Below are positions 7,756 to 18,228 of a stretch of DNA of 64,000 nt, in pieces (the stretch's first letter is position 1; every line of letters begins with the position of its first letter). The position numbers and the translations under genes were made by a program. This stretch comes from Iamia sp963728655. Lineage in GTDB: Bacteria; Actinomycetota; Acidimicrobiia; Acidimicrobiales; Iamiaceae. The notes beneath the pieces were generated by a model that made no database searches, was not told the DNA's origin, and saw only the letters and a list, made by a program, of their open reading frames with translations. The stretch is from contig CAVSLD010000003.1 in the NCBI GenBank assembly GCA_963728655.1, positions 372,001-436,000 on the forward strand, in the 5' to 3' direction.

Positions 7756-8505
7756 ATGGCAGCGACAACCGCCTCCCGCGGCACGAGCGGCACGGCCACG
7801 CCCTCGAAGCCCAAGCGCAAGGCCCCGTTCCCCGTCGAGCTCTACCGGTCGTCGGTGGGCAAGAAGTACGTGATGGCCCTCACCGGCATCGCCCTCATGG
7901 GCTTCGTCTTCGCCCACATGGTCGGCAACCTCAAGATGTACCTGGGGCCCGAGGAGTTCAACGACTACGGCGAGTTCCTCCGCGAGCTCCTCGTGCCGAT
8001 CCTCCCCCACACCGTCTTCCTGTGGCTCCTGCGCATCGGCCTCATCGTGGCCTTCGCCCTCCACATCCACGCCGCCTACTCCCTCACCCGCACCAACCAC
8101 GCCGCCCGCGAGGTGAAGTACCAGTCCAAGCGGGACTACCTGGCCGCCAACTACGCCAGCCGCACCATGCGCTGGAGCGGCGTCATCGTGGGCCTGTTCC
8201 TCGTCTGGCACCTGTTCGACCTGAGCTGGACCGGCACCGGCTACGACTTCGTCCGGGGCATGCCCTACGAGAACGTGGTCGACAGCCTCGGCCGCTGGTG
8301 GGTGGCGATCATCTACCTGGTCGCCAACATCGCCCTCGGCTTCCACCTGTTCCACGGGTCCTGGAGCCTCTTCCAGACCATGGGCTGGAACAACCCCCGC
8401 TTCAACCGGGCCCGCCGGGGCTTCGCCGCCGGGTTCGCCGGGCTCATCGTGCTCGGCAACTGCTCGTTCCCCCTGGCCGTCACGGCCGGCATCGTCTCCA
8501 CCTGA
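7756..8505 (+). CDS. sdhC: Succinate dehydrogenase cytochrome b subunit
   Basis: A 249-residue, five-helix membrane anchor of complex II, of the fused type (one subunit replaces SdhC and SdhD) that carries two hemes b and reacts with menaquinone. Helices are visible around 38-58, 85-106, 140-158, 178-200 and 220-245. Candidate axial heme ligands are His54 (F-A-H-M-V-G-N), the pair in A-L-H-I-H-A-A near 103-105, the His in L-V-W-H-L-F-D and those in G-F-H-L-F-H-G-S-W. It is the first gene of sdhCAB; ATG 7756 is set by the -10 box 8 bases before it. The gap to sdhA is 20 bases. Confidence 0.95.
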   Translation: MAATTASRGTSGTATPSKPKRKAPFPVELYRSSVGKKYVMALTGIALMGFVFAHMVGNLKMYLGPEEFNDYGEFLRELLVPILPHTVFLWLLRIGLIVAFALHIHAAYSLTRTNHAAREVKYQSKRDYLAANYASRTMRWSGVIVGLFLVWHLFDLSWTGTGYDFVRGMPYENVVDSLGRWWVAIIYLVANIALGFHLFHGSWSLFQTMGWNNPRFNRARRGFAAGFAGLIVLGNCSFPLAVTAGIVST

Positions 8506-8525
8506 CCTCCGGAGGTCAGCCGCAC

Positions 8526-10447
<1,922 letters not shown>

Positions 10448-10448
<1 letters not shown>

Positions 10449-11218
10449 TGGCCGAGATCAGTGTCACCCTGAAGGTCTGGCGCCAGGACGGGCCGGACGC
10501 CCCCGGCCACTTCGACGTCATCGCCGCCCCCGACATCAACGACGAGATGTCGTTCCTGGAGATGCTCGACCTCGTGAACGAGCGCCTCATCGCCGAGGGC
10601 AAGGACGCAGTCGTCTTCGACCACGACTGCCGCGAGGGCATCTGTGGCACCTGCTCGCTCATGATCGACGGCAAGGCGCACGGTCCCCAGAAGGGCACCG
10701 CCACCTGCCAGCTCCACATGCGGAAGTTCGCCGACGGCGACGAGATCGTCATCGAGCCCTGGCGGGCCACCGCCTTCCCGATCGTCAAGGACCTGATGGT
10801 CGACCGCTCCGCCTTCGACCGCATCGTCGAGTCCGGCGGCTTCATCACGGCCGAGACGGGCGGCGCCTCGGATGCCAACCTCACGCCGATCCCCAAGCCG
10901 GTCGCCGACGCAGCCATGGACGCGGCGGCCTGCATCGGCTGCGGTGCCTGCGTGGCCGCCTGCCCCAACTCGGCGGCGCAGCTGTTCACCTCGGCCAAGG
11001 TGAGCCACCTCAACATGCTCCCGCAGGGCCAGGCCGAGCGCTACCAGCGGGTCGAGGCCATGGTCGACACCATGGAGGAGTTCTTCGGCTCCTGCACGAA
11101 CCACGGTGAGTGCGAGGAGGCGTGCCCGAAGGAGATCTCGATCGACTTCATCGCCCTGATGAACAAGGACTACCTGGCCTCGAAGTTCAAGAACAAGCGG
11201 TTCCTGGCCCGCTCGTAG
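10448..11218 (+). CDS. sdhB: Succinate dehydrogenase iron-sulfur subunit
   Basis: A 256-residue electron-transfer subunit joining the flavin to the membrane hemes. The plant-type [2Fe-2S] cluster ligands are Cys61, Cys66, Cys69 and Cys87. The bacterial ferredoxin domain carries C-I-G-C-G-A-C-V-A-A-C-P at 162-173 and a second group Cys216, Cys222, Cys226, which together hold the [4Fe-4S] and [3Fe-4S] clusters. The ATG overlaps the sdhA stop by one base. A strong stem-loop follows 10 bases after the stop and closes the operon. Confidence 0.97.
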
Positions 11219-11228
11219 CCCGAGCGGC

Positions 11229-11245
11229 GCCCGCCCCCGGCGGGC
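11229..11245 (+). terminator. Stem-loop terminator of sdhCAB
   Basis: GCCCGCC-CCC-GGCGGGC, a perfect 7-bp stem with a 3-base loop, 10 bases after the sdhB stop codon. No T-run follows. Confidence 0.6.
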
Positions 11246-11341
11246 CCGGGTCAAACCCTCGAGGTGGCGCGCGATCGCCACCGGACCCCGTCGTGGTCGC
11301 GTGCCGGTGCGGGTCGGGGCGAGGGCTGGTCGAGCCGAGCC

Positions 11342-12070
11342 TCAGCCCCCGCCGCCTCCGACGCGCCACACCGAGACGTGCGACGTGCTCTCGGCCGTGA
11401 ACGGGGCCCGGTCCCACCCCGCCCAGCGCTGCTCCAGGTCCATGCCGGCCAACCGGGCCATGAGGTCGAGCTCCGAGGGCCACACGTAGCGGAACGGGGT
11501 GCGCACCTCCCGGGCCTCGCCGTCGCGGACCACGAAGTGGTGCGAGGTCGCCTGCTGGGCGACCAGGTCGGTGAAGCGATCGAAGCCCACGTACCCCGGC
11601 GCGTGGGAGAAGAGGTGGGCGTCCTCGCCCGGCAGCAGGCGGCGCAGGCTCGGCACCCCGACCTCGACCACGAAGCGCCCGCCCGGCTCCAGGTGAGCGG
11701 CCGCGTTGGCGAAGCACGCCACCTGCTGGTCCTGGGTCCGCAGGTTCCCGATCGTGTTGTAGACGAGGTAGGCGAGGCGGAAGGGGCCCTCGACCCGGGT
11801 CGTGGCCATGTCGCCCAGGGTCACCGGCACCCGACCCTCGGGGTCCTTGGCCCGCAGCACCGCCACCATGTCGGGCGACAGCTCGATGCCCTCGACCGGC
11901 ACGCCCCGGTCGACCAGCGGCAGGGCCACCCGCCCCGTGCCCACCGCCAGCTCCAGGGCTCGCCCGCCGCCGGCCAGCTCGGCCAGCACATCGATCATCC
12001 CCGCGGCCGGGGAGGGCGAGGTGGCGTCGTAGCGGGCGGCGACGTCGCCGGCGAAGTGGTCCTCGAGCAC
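11342..12070 (-). CDS. Class I SAM-dependent methyltransferase
   Basis: A protein of about 242 residues. Motif I is L-E-L-A-V-G-T-G-R-V at 39-48 and is followed by the acidic residue expected for the SAM ribose (E-G-I-E-L-S) and by V-T-L-G-D-M-A. A post-motif G-R-F-V-V-E-V-G-V and a Trp-rich C-terminus complete a Methyltransf_25-type fold. The start is uncertain: GTG 12070 is chosen because it begins V-L-E-D-H-F, where related proteins start; the frame stays open to 12229. The methyl acceptor is unknown. Flanks are sdhB and a stretch without clear genes, so there is no context clue. Confidence 0.82.
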   Translation of the reverse strand: MLEDHFAGDVAARYDATSPSPAAGMIDVLAELAGGGRALELAVGTGRVALPLVDRGVPVEGIELSPDMVAVLRAKDPEGRVPVTLGDMATTRVEGPFRLAYLVYNTIGNLRTQDQQVACFANAAAHLEPGGRFVVEVGVPSLRRLLPGEDAHLFSHAPGYVGFDRFTDLVAQQATSHHFVVRDGEAREVRTPFRYVWPSELDLMARLAGMDLEQRWAGWDRAPFTAESTSHVSVWRVGGGGG

Positions 12071-12572
12071 GCAGGCACGCTCGCGCCGCGCCCGACCGCA
12101 CTGCCAAACGAGTTCCGCGCCACACCCTCCCGTCGTACCTCCCCCGAGGTGGCACGCGACCATGCCGCGTCCCGGGTCGCGCACCCGTGCCAGGACGCCT
12201 GCGGGTGCGAGCTCTGAGCGAAGCGACACAGGCGCCGGGCAGGATCAGCCGGGCACGCGACCGAAGCCGCACGAGGTCGCGCCCTCGGGTGAGACGCAGG
12301 CGACGAGGGGGGCAGGGCCCACCACGACGGTGGCACCGCCGGGCGCCGGCTGCCACGCGGAGCGGTCCCACCGCTCGACGACGAGCTCAGCCGTCTGCGC
12401 CGCACCGGGTGCAGCGACGTCCGTCGGCGGGACCCCGGACCCCTCGGACGTCGCTCGCGCTCACGACGAGGTCCGGAACCGATCCTTGAGCGGATGTCGC
12501 CGCATGTGGCGCTCAAGTGCTCAAGGTTGGCGAGGGTCGCGTGGGGGTCTCGGGGGACGGGCGTGATCCACA

Positions 12573-12591
12573 CATTCCCTTGTGGGGAATG
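12573..12591. promoter_or_regulatory. Palindromic site upstream of the HNH gene
   Basis: CATTCCC-TTGTG-GGGAATG, a perfect 7-bp inverted repeat with a 5-base spacer, 47 bases before the HNH ATG. Its size and AT-rich arms for this genome suit a dimeric regulator's operator. Confidence 0.45.
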
Positions 12592-12626
12592 GGTTTGCGG
12601 GCGGTCTCGCTGTCACACCCCCGGCG

Positions 12627-12632
12627 TACTGT
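12627..12632 (+). promoter_or_regulatory. -10 box of the HNH gene, leaderless type
   Basis: TACTGT ends 6 bases before ATG 12639 and no ribosome-binding site lies between. Confidence 0.5.
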
Positions 12633-12638
12633 GGGTGC

Positions 12639-13970
12639 ATGGAGACAGTGCTCGACAGCCCGCAGACCGAGGCCCTCGGCCTCGTCGCCGCGGGCCTCGA
12701 CGCCCTCCAGGCCACCGGGGTCACCCCCGCCGGAGCCGACGACGCCCGCCAGCTGATCACCGAGCTGGAGACCCAGGCCCGGCGCCTGCGGTCCCTGCAG
12801 GTGGAGCTGGTGGCCGAGGTCGACCGCACCGGGGCCTGTGTCCTCGACGGCCACGCCACGGCCGGGATCATGGTCCGCCACGTCGCCAACCTCTCCGGTG
12901 CCGAGGCGGCCCGGCGGGCCCGCTGCGCCAAGGCGCTGCGTCACCTGCCCACCGTCCGCGCCGCGTTCGCCGCGGGACGCATCGGTGGCTGCCAGGTGGA
13001 GCGCATCGCCCGGACCCACGCCAACCCGCGGGTCACCGCCGCCGTCGAGGCCCACGAAGCGTCCTTCGCCGAGGAGGCCGCGGGCAACGAGTACCTAGCG
13101 TTCCACCAGATGGTCACCGACTGGGAACGCCTCGTCGACGAGGACGGCACCCGCGACGCGGATCAGTCCGCCCACGACAAGCGCGACGCCACCCTGCACC
13201 AGGGCTTCGACGGGTCCTGGGCGCTGTCGGGCCGGTGCGGCTCGTTGGCCGGCGCCGAGCTGGAGACCATCTTCCAGGCGTTCCTCGAAGCGGAGACCCT
13301 GGCCGACTGGGACACCGCCCGCACCGAGAAGGGTGACGGGGCCACCCCGGCCGACCTGGGCCGCACCGACGCCCAACGCCGCTTCGACGCGTTGGAGCAG
13401 GTCTTCCGCCAGGCGGCCACCGCCCGCGCCGACGCCCCCGGCGGCTCCCAGGTGATCACGAACATCGTCATCGACCAACGGACCTTCGAACGGATGCTGG
13501 CCCGCCTGGCCGGGTTGGACCCCACCCCCGTCGACGACGCACTCTCCGTGTTCCCCACCACCGGGTACCGGTGCTCGACCATGGACGGCCGTCCCGTGGA
13601 GGCCACCGCCGCCGTCGCCCAGGCCCTCGTCGGTCACGTGCGGCGGGTCGTCGTCGGCGCCGACGGGGTCGTCGTCGACATGGGCCGCAAGCGGCGCCTG
13701 TTCACCGGGGCCGCCGCACTGGCCGTCAAGCTCGAGCGGACCACCTGCTACTGGCCCGGATGCCACACCCCCGTCACCCGCTGCCAGTGCGACCACCTCC
13801 GACCCTGGTCCACCCGGGCCGACGGGAGTGGCGGAGGGTGTACCTGCCCCCACGACGGGGGACCGGCCTGCCGGAGGCACAACCACGACAAGGAGAAGGG
13901 CTACCGCGTCCACCGCGACGCCACCGGCCACATCCACGTGTACCGCCCCGACGGCACCGAGATCCTCTGA
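12639..13970 (+). CDS. DUF222 and HNH-endonuclease domain protein
   Basis: A 443-residue member of the 13E12-type DUF222/HNH family, found in many copies in actinobacterial genomes. The helical DUF222 region covers roughly residues 30-340. The C-terminal HNH nuclease domain starts at Cys370 in C-Y-W-P-G-C and continues with C-Q-C-D-H-L-R-P-W (catalytic His about 386) and R-R-H-N-H-D-K (about 412-418), with extra Cys residues (G-C-T-C-P-H) that likely bind structural zinc. All key residues of the beta-beta-alpha-metal fold appear intact, so a metal-dependent DNA cut is plausible. The role of the family is not settled; proposals include mobile-element remnants and DNA processing. A short GC-rich hairpin (13976-13994) follows the stop. 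Confidence 0.92.
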   Translation: METVLDSPQTEALGLVAAGLDALQATGVTPAGADDARQLITELETQARRLRSLQVELVAEVDRTGACVLDGHATAGIMVRHVANLSGAEAARRARCAKALRHLPTVRAAFAAGRIGGCQVERIARTHANPRVTAAVEAHEASFAEEAAGNEYLAFHQMVTDWERLVDEDGTRDADQSAHDKRDATLHQGFDGSWALSGRCGSLAGAELETIFQAFLEAETLADWDTARTEKGDGATPADLGRTDAQRRFDALEQVFRQAATARADAPGGSQVITNIVIDQRTFERMLARLAGLDPTPVDDALSVFPTTGYRCSTMDGRPVEATAAVAQALVGHVRRVVVGADGVVVDMGRKRRLFTGAAALAVKLERTTCYWPGCHTPVTRCQCDHLRPWSTRADGSGGGCTCPHDGGPACRRHNHDKEKGYRVHRDATGHIHVYRPDGTEIL

Positions 13971-13975
13971 TCCTC

Positions 13976-13994
13976 CCGCGGCTCGGCCCCGCGG
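13976..13994 (+). terminator. Possible hairpin after the HNH gene
   Basis: CCGCGG (13976-13981) and CCGCGG (13989-13994) form a 6-bp stem with a 7-base loop, 6 bases after the stop codon. Confidence 0.35.
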
Positions 13995-14151
13995 CGCGGA
14001 CCCGTCGCTCCCGACGGCTCACCACCCGAGGGTCGCGTCCGCACGGGTCGGAGGATCACGGAGGCCGAGCGGATCACGCCCACTCGACCGGATGGTGTCG
14101 GAACCGGACCCCCGCCCATGGCGGACCCCGCAGCAGGACGGGCGGCCCGCA

Positions 14152-14919
14152 TCAGGTCCGGCGGGCCCGCCAGATCTCCTCGACCGGCCAGCGTCGGGCC
14201 CAGTCGGTGGAGACGAACTCGACCTCGCCGCTGAGGAGGGTCGCGTCGGGCGCCCCCTCGGGGGCGTAGAGCTCGATGAGGTCGAGCACCTCGAAGCCGG
14301 CGCCGCGGAGGAGCCGGACCATGTCGCCGTGGCTCACGTGGAACTCGACCGACGGGTCCTCGGGCCAGGTCCAGCGGTGCATGTCCCGCTGGGGGTTGCG
14401 CATCTCGGCCGTGGGTGGCGCGTCGTCGTCCTGGCAGCACAGCACGAAGGCCACCGAGCTGCCCAGGAACACCAGGTCGCCACCGGGGCGCAGCAGCCGG
14501 GCCGCCTCGACCAGCCACACCCGGGGGTCGGCCCAGATGGCGGCGCCGTACTCGGACACGACCACGTCGCAGCACCCGTCGCGCAGGGGGACGGCCTCAC
14601 CTGCGGCCTGGACGAGGGGGAACGGGAGGGCGAACTCCCCCTGGAGGTCGCGTGCGGTGGCCAGCTGGCCCTCGGTGGGGTCGATGCCGACCACCGAGGC
14701 CGCGCCCCGGCGGGCCAGCCAGGCCGACACGTAGCCCGTGCCGCACCCGAGCTCGACGACGTCGCGGCCGGTGACGTCGGGCAGGGCGCCCACCTCGGAC
14801 TCGGGGACCTGGAACACCCCCCAGGTCACCTCGTCGGTCGCCCACGACCGGTGGCCGGGCGCGACCCAGTGGTGGGCGGTGGCGTTCCAGTGGGCCCGGT
14901 TGCCCGCGATCGAGTCCAT
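14152..14919 (-). CDS. Class I SAM-dependent methyltransferase
   Basis: A 255-residue methyltransferase. Motif I is V-V-E-L-G-C-G-T-G-Y at 54-63, followed by V-V-G-I-D-P-T and the post-motif A-R-L-L-R-P-G-G-D-L-V-F-L-G. The N-terminal segment N-R-A-H-W-N-A-T-A-H-H-W is typical of small-molecule methyltransferases of the UbiE-like group. ATG 14919 is preferred; ATG 14961 in the same frame would add 14 residues. The substrate is unknown. It is divergent from the quaternary-amine transporter operon, with 345 bases between. Confidence 0.88.
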   Translation of the reverse strand: MDSIAGNRAHWNATAHHWVAPGHRSWATDEVTWGVFQVPESEVGALPDVTGRDVVELGCGTGYVSAWLARRGAASVVGIDPTEGQLATARDLQGEFALPFPLVQAAGEAVPLRDGCCDVVVSEYGAAIWADPRVWLVEAARLLRPGGDLVFLGSSVAFVLCCQDDDAPPTAEMRNPQRDMHRWTWPEDPSVEFHVSHGDMVRLLRGAGFEVLDLIELYAPEGAPDATLLSGEVEFVSTDWARRWPVEEIWRARRT

Positions 14920-15264
14920 GGCCGCATCGTCGCAGGCCCAGCCGACCGCCACCTCCGACATCCGGGACGCCGCGGCCGAGGCTGCGGTGGGCTCGGCCGC
15001 GCGGGCCGCGAGGAGGTCCGGGAGGGGTGCACCGTCGCCCGGCCCGCATCCACGACGGTGGGCCGTCGCGCCGCTCGGGGCCGGGCCCGGACGGGCCGCC
15101 CGAGCGGCCCCGAACGGTGCTCGCCGAGGCTCGGGTAAGGTCGAGAGGTCGGCAGCGGAGCCGACGACGGGCCCGGTCGATCCGACGGCCGGCGGCGAGG
15201 AGACCATGCAGCAGAGGGCGAGAGCGTCGGACCGAGCGACGCGCAGGCCGGAGACGGTGGCCGC
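14920..15264. other. Divergent spacer before the quaternary-amine transporter operon
   Basis: This spacer holds a possible -10 box TAAGGT (15136-15141) and the small leader open frame at 15206-15268. Nothing else is recognisable; the left half is featureless GC-rich sequence. Confidence 0.5.
15136..15141 (+). promoter_or_regulatory. Candidate -10 box of the transporter operon
   Basis: TAAGGT, about 65 bases before the leader open frame and 124 bases before the permease start. No good -35. Confidence 0.35.
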
Positions 15265-15268
15265 GTGA
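15206..15268 (+). CDS. Possible leader peptide (20 codons) before the permease gene
   Basis: An ATG at 15206 sits 3 bases after a GAGGAG ribosome-binding site, one of the best in the region, and opens a 20-residue Arg-rich frame (M-Q-Q-R-A-R-A-S-D-R-A...). Its TGA stop overlaps the GTG of the permease in the tetranucleotide GTGA (15265-15268). The permease GTG has no good site of its own, so ribosomes finishing the leader would restart on it. Whether the peptide itself matters is unknown. Confidence 0.45.
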   Translation: MQQRARASDRATRRPETVAA

Positions 15269-15999
15269 ACGGCATCGAGAGCTGGCTCGAGTACATGCAG
15301 GACGACCGCGAGGACCTGTGGCAGCTCACCATCGAGCACGCCCTCCTCGTGGTCGAGGCCACGGGTGCGGCGGTCATCGTGGCCGTGCTGCTGGGCATCA
15401 TCGTCCAGAACCGCCCGACCGCCCGCAACGTCGCCCTCAGCGTCACCAGCGTGTTCCTCACGCTGCCGTCGCTGGCGCTGTTCACGCTGTTCATCCCGCT
15501 CCTCGGCATCGGCCGCCGCCCCGTGCTGGTGGCGCTGTTCATGTACGCCCTGCTCCCGATCCTGCGGAACACGGTGACGGGCCTCGACAGCGTCGACCCC
15601 GCCGTCGAGGAGTCGGCCAAGGGCATGGGCATGAGCCCCATGCGCCGCCTGTTCCAGGTGAAGCTCCCCCTGGCCTGGCCCGTCATCATCGCCGGCATCA
15701 GGGTCGCCACCCTGTTGACCACCGGCATCGCCGCCATCGCCACCCTGGTGAGCGGCGGGGGCCTGGGCGACGCCATCAAGGACGGCTTCAACCGCCTGGG
15801 CCTGCCCAACTCCTACGAGCCGCTCTGGGCCGGGACCGTCCTGGTGGTGGTCCTCGCCCTGGTCTTCGACCTGCTGCTCGCCCTGACCCGCAAGGTGCTC
15901 TCGCCCAGCGTGATCGCCCGCACCGCCGAGATCCCCGATCGCCTCCTCGCGGGTCGCACCCGCACCTCGTCGACCTCCCAGGAGACCACGAATGCCTGA
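15265..15999 (+). CDS. ABC permease for glycine betaine/carnitine/choline (OpuCB-like)
   Basis: A 244-residue inner-membrane permease with about six helices. The EAA-type loop contacting the ATPase is visible as V-E-E-S-A-K-G-M-G-M-S-P, the form typical of OpuB/OpuC-type quaternary-amine importers used in osmoprotection. GTG 15265 overlaps the stop of a 20-codon leader frame. The last codons overlap the ATPase gene by 8 bases. A second permease follows two genes later, as in OpuC systems, which have two permease subunits. Confidence 0.9.
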   Translation: MNGIESWLEYMQDDREDLWQLTIEHALLVVEATGAAVIVAVLLGIIVQNRPTARNVALSVTSVFLTLPSLALFTLFIPLLGIGRRPVLVALFMYALLPILRNTVTGLDSVDPAVEESAKGMGMSPMRRLFQVKLPLAWPVIIAGIRVATLLTTGIAAIATLVSGGGLGDAIKDGFNRLGLPNSYEPLWAGTVLVVVLALVFDLLLALTRKVLSPSVIARTAEIPDRLLAGRTRTSSTSQETTNA

Positions 16000-17296
16000 T
16001 CCCGCGACCGCCAGCGCCGACCCCGGCGGCCCGGACGACGGCGCCGTCCAGGGCGAGGGCAAGGAGTGGACGACCGCCGACGAGGTCTCGTCCATGATCC
16101 GCCTCGAACAGGTGTCCAAGACCTACCCGGGCACCAAGGAGCCGGCCGTCGAGGCGCTCACGCTCGACGTCCCCGAGGGGGAGGTGCTCGTCCTGGTCGG
16201 CCCCTCGGGTTGCGGCAAGAGCACCACCCTCCGCCTGATCAACCGCATGATCGAGCCGACGGGTGGCCGGATCTTCTTCGACGGGCGCGACGTCACCAAG
16301 GTCGACCCCGACGAGCTCCGCCGCCACATCGGCTACGTCATCCAGCAGATCGGCCTCTTCCCGCACCGCACCATCGCCGACAACGTGGCCGTGGTGCCCC
16401 GCATGCTGGGCTGGGACAAGGCCAAGACGACCAAGCGGGTCGACGAGCTGCTCGACATGGTCGGCCTCGACCCCAGCCTGTACCGCGGCCGCTACCCGAA
16501 GGAGCTCTCCGGCGGCCAGGCCCAGCGCGTGGGCGTGGCCCGGGCACTGGGGGCCGACCCGCCCGTGCTGCTCATGGACGAGCCCTTCGGCGCCATCGAC
16601 CCCATCACCCGGGACCGGCTCCAGAACGAGTTCCTGCGGGTCCAGGACGAGCTGCGCAAGACCATCGTCTTCGTCACCCACGACATCGACGAGGCCATCA
16701 AGATGGGCGACCGCATCGCCATCCTGCGCCAGCGCTCGGTGATCGCCCAGTACGACACCCCGCAGCGCATCCTGGCCCTGCCCATCGACGACTTCGTCCA
16801 GGACTTCATCGGCAGCGGGGCCGCCCTCAAGGGCCTCAACTTCGAGAGGGTCAGCGACCTGGCCCTCGGCGACTTCCCCACGGTCCGCTTCGACGCCGGC
16901 CACAGCCGGGCGATGGAGGCGCTGCAGGGGTCCGGCCAGGAGTGGCTGGTCGTCCTCGACCGCGACGATCGGCCGGTCCGCTGGGTCAACCGCGACGACA
17001 TCGACCGCAGCGACCAGCCCCTGACCGCCGTCGGACAGGCCGTCCGGGTCACCGTCGAGCCCAACGCCACCCTCCACGACACCCTGGAGGCCATGCTCAG
17101 CTCCAGCGTCGGCGCCGCCATCGTCGCCGACAACCGGGGCCGCTACCAGGGCGTGGTCGAGATCGAGGTCCTCACCACGGCCATCGCCCGCATGCGGTCC
17201 GAGGCCAAGGCCCACTACGAGCAGATGGGCATGTCCACCTCCTCGGCCCCCGGCCTCACCACGGTGTCGGCCGCGTCGCCGGACGGTGCCGGGTGA
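15992..17296 (+). CDS. ABC ATPase with CBS domains for quaternary amines (OpuCA-like)
   Basis: A 434-residue ATP-hydrolysing subunit. Walker A is G-P-S-G-C-G-K-S-T at 70-78, the signature L-S-G-G-Q at 172-176, Walker B L-L-M-D-E-P at 193-198 and the H-loop His at 230. The C-terminal third (about 285-415) is a pair of CBS-like repeats, the part that senses ionic strength in OpuA/OpuC systems. The first 34 residues before M-I-R-L-E-Q are an unusual acidic extension; a start at the inner ATG near 16094 is possible. It overlaps the upstream permease by 8 bases and the downstream permease by 4 (GTGA). Confidence 0.93.
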   Translation: MPDPATASADPGGPDDGAVQGEGKEWTTADEVSSMIRLEQVSKTYPGTKEPAVEALTLDVPEGEVLVLVGPSGCGKSTTLRLINRMIEPTGGRIFFDGRDVTKVDPDELRRHIGYVIQQIGLFPHRTIADNVAVVPRMLGWDKAKTTKRVDELLDMVGLDPSLYRGRYPKELSGGQAQRVGVARALGADPPVLLMDEPFGAIDPITRDRLQNEFLRVQDELRKTIVFVTHDIDEAIKMGDRIAILRQRSVIAQYDTPQRILALPIDDFVQDFIGSGAALKGLNFERVSDLALGDFPTVRFDAGHSRAMEALQGSGQEWLVVLDRDDRPVRWVNRDDIDRSDQPLTAVGQAVRVTVEPNATLHDTLEAMLSSSVGAAIVADNRGRYQGVVEIEVLTTAIARMRSEAKAHYEQMGMSTSSAPGLTTVSAASPDGAG

Positions 17297-18228
17297 CCGC
17301 CACCATCCAGCCCACCGACTCCGAACCGGAGATCGCCGAGGACTCGATGGCCGCGGCCGAGGAGGCCGACGAGGGCCCGGGGCGCACCGGCACGCTCACG
17401 CTCATCGTCACCCCCGTGGTGCTGGTGATCCTGAGCGTCGGCCTCTACCTGTTCGTCTCCGGGGCCGACAAGGACTTCTCCGAGCGCTCGGCGCTGGACT
17501 GGCAGAGCAAGCTCTCGCCCCAGCTCTTCGACCACATCGAGCTCGCCGTGGTCTCCACCCTGCTGGTGCTGCTGATCGCCATCCCCCTGGGCATCCTGCT
17601 CACCCGACCGATCTTCCGGAAGGACGCCAACCTCGCCGGCGGGCGCGAGCTCCCCGGCTTCCTGGGCCGCCCGGTGCAGTACCTGTCGCCCACCGCCCTG
17701 GCCTTCGCCAGCATCGGCCAGGCCCTGCCCGCCTACGGCCTGTTCATCCTCATCTTCGGCGCCCGCGAGCGCTTCCCCACCATCGCCGTCCCCTTCTGGG
17801 ACCGCGACCTCTTCGGGCCGAGCAGCAACGCCCTCATCGGACCGTCGGTGGTGGCCCTCACCATCTTCGCCCTCCTCCCGGTGCTGCGGAACACCATGGT
17901 GGGCATCGAGCAGGTCGACCCGGCCATCATCGAGGCCGGGCGGGGCATGGGCATGAGCCGGAGCCAGGTCCTGCGGCGCATCGAGCTGCCCCTCGCCGTG
18001 CCGGTCATCCTCGCCGGTGTGCGCACCGCCCTGGTGATCAACGTGGGCATGGCCACCCTGGCCTTCCTGATCGGCGGTGGCGCGCTGGGCATCACCATCA
18101 ACTCGGGCCTCAAGCTGAGCCGCGACCTCATCACCGTCACCGGTGCGGCCATGGCCGCCATCCTCGCCCTCACGGTCGACTGGCTGGCCGCCATCGCCGA
18201 GCGCATCCTGAGGCCCAAGGGGCTCTAG
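17293..18228 (+). CDS. Second ABC permease of the quaternary-amine importer (OpuCD-like)
   Basis: A 311-residue permease, longer than the first because of an acidic N-terminal tail (residues 1-33) and a large loop around 110-170. The ATPase-contact loop I-I-E-A-G-R-G-M-G-M-S matches that of the first permease. GTG 17293 overlaps the ATPase stop in GTGA, so the three genes are coupled. The two permeases are only moderately alike and would form a heterodimer with two copies of the ATPase. Confidence 0.92.
   Translation: MTATIQPTDSEPEIAEDSMAAAEEADEGPGRTGTLTLIVTPVVLVILSVGLYLFVSGADKDFSERSALDWQSKLSPQLFDHIELAVVSTLLVLLIAIPLGILLTRPIFRKDANLAGGRELPGFLGRPVQYLSPTALAFASIGQALPAYGLFILIFGARERFPTIAVPFWDRDLFGPSSNALIGPSVVALTIFALLPVLRNTMVGIEQVDPAIIEAGRGMGMSRSQVLRRIELPLAVPVILAGVRTALVINVGMATLAFLIGGGALGITINSGLKLSRDLITVTGAAMAAILALTVDWLAAIAERILRPKGL

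Larger units (their letters stand above)
12071..12638. other. Intergenic stretch with a possible gene remnant and short repeats
   Basis: No complete gene is supported here. On the minus strand, 12245-12460 is open and ends in the segment E-R-W-D-R-S-A-W-Q-P-A-P-G-G, which resembles the W-D-x-x-x-W repeats of secreted actinobacterial proteins, but it has no start. Closer to the HNH gene are three copies of GCTCAAG/CTTGAGC (12485-12525) and the palindrome CATTCCC-N5-GGGAATG (12573-12591). Confidence 0.5.

Noticed and set aside
12162..12566. A 134-codon plus-strand open frame before the HNH gene
   Set aside because: No start signal and no protein-like composition; the opposite strand of this stretch looks more like a gene remnant.
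12639..13970. DUF222/HNH gene as a mobile element
   Set aside because: No flanking repeats, intron-like features or transposase were found, so it is listed as an ordinary gene.
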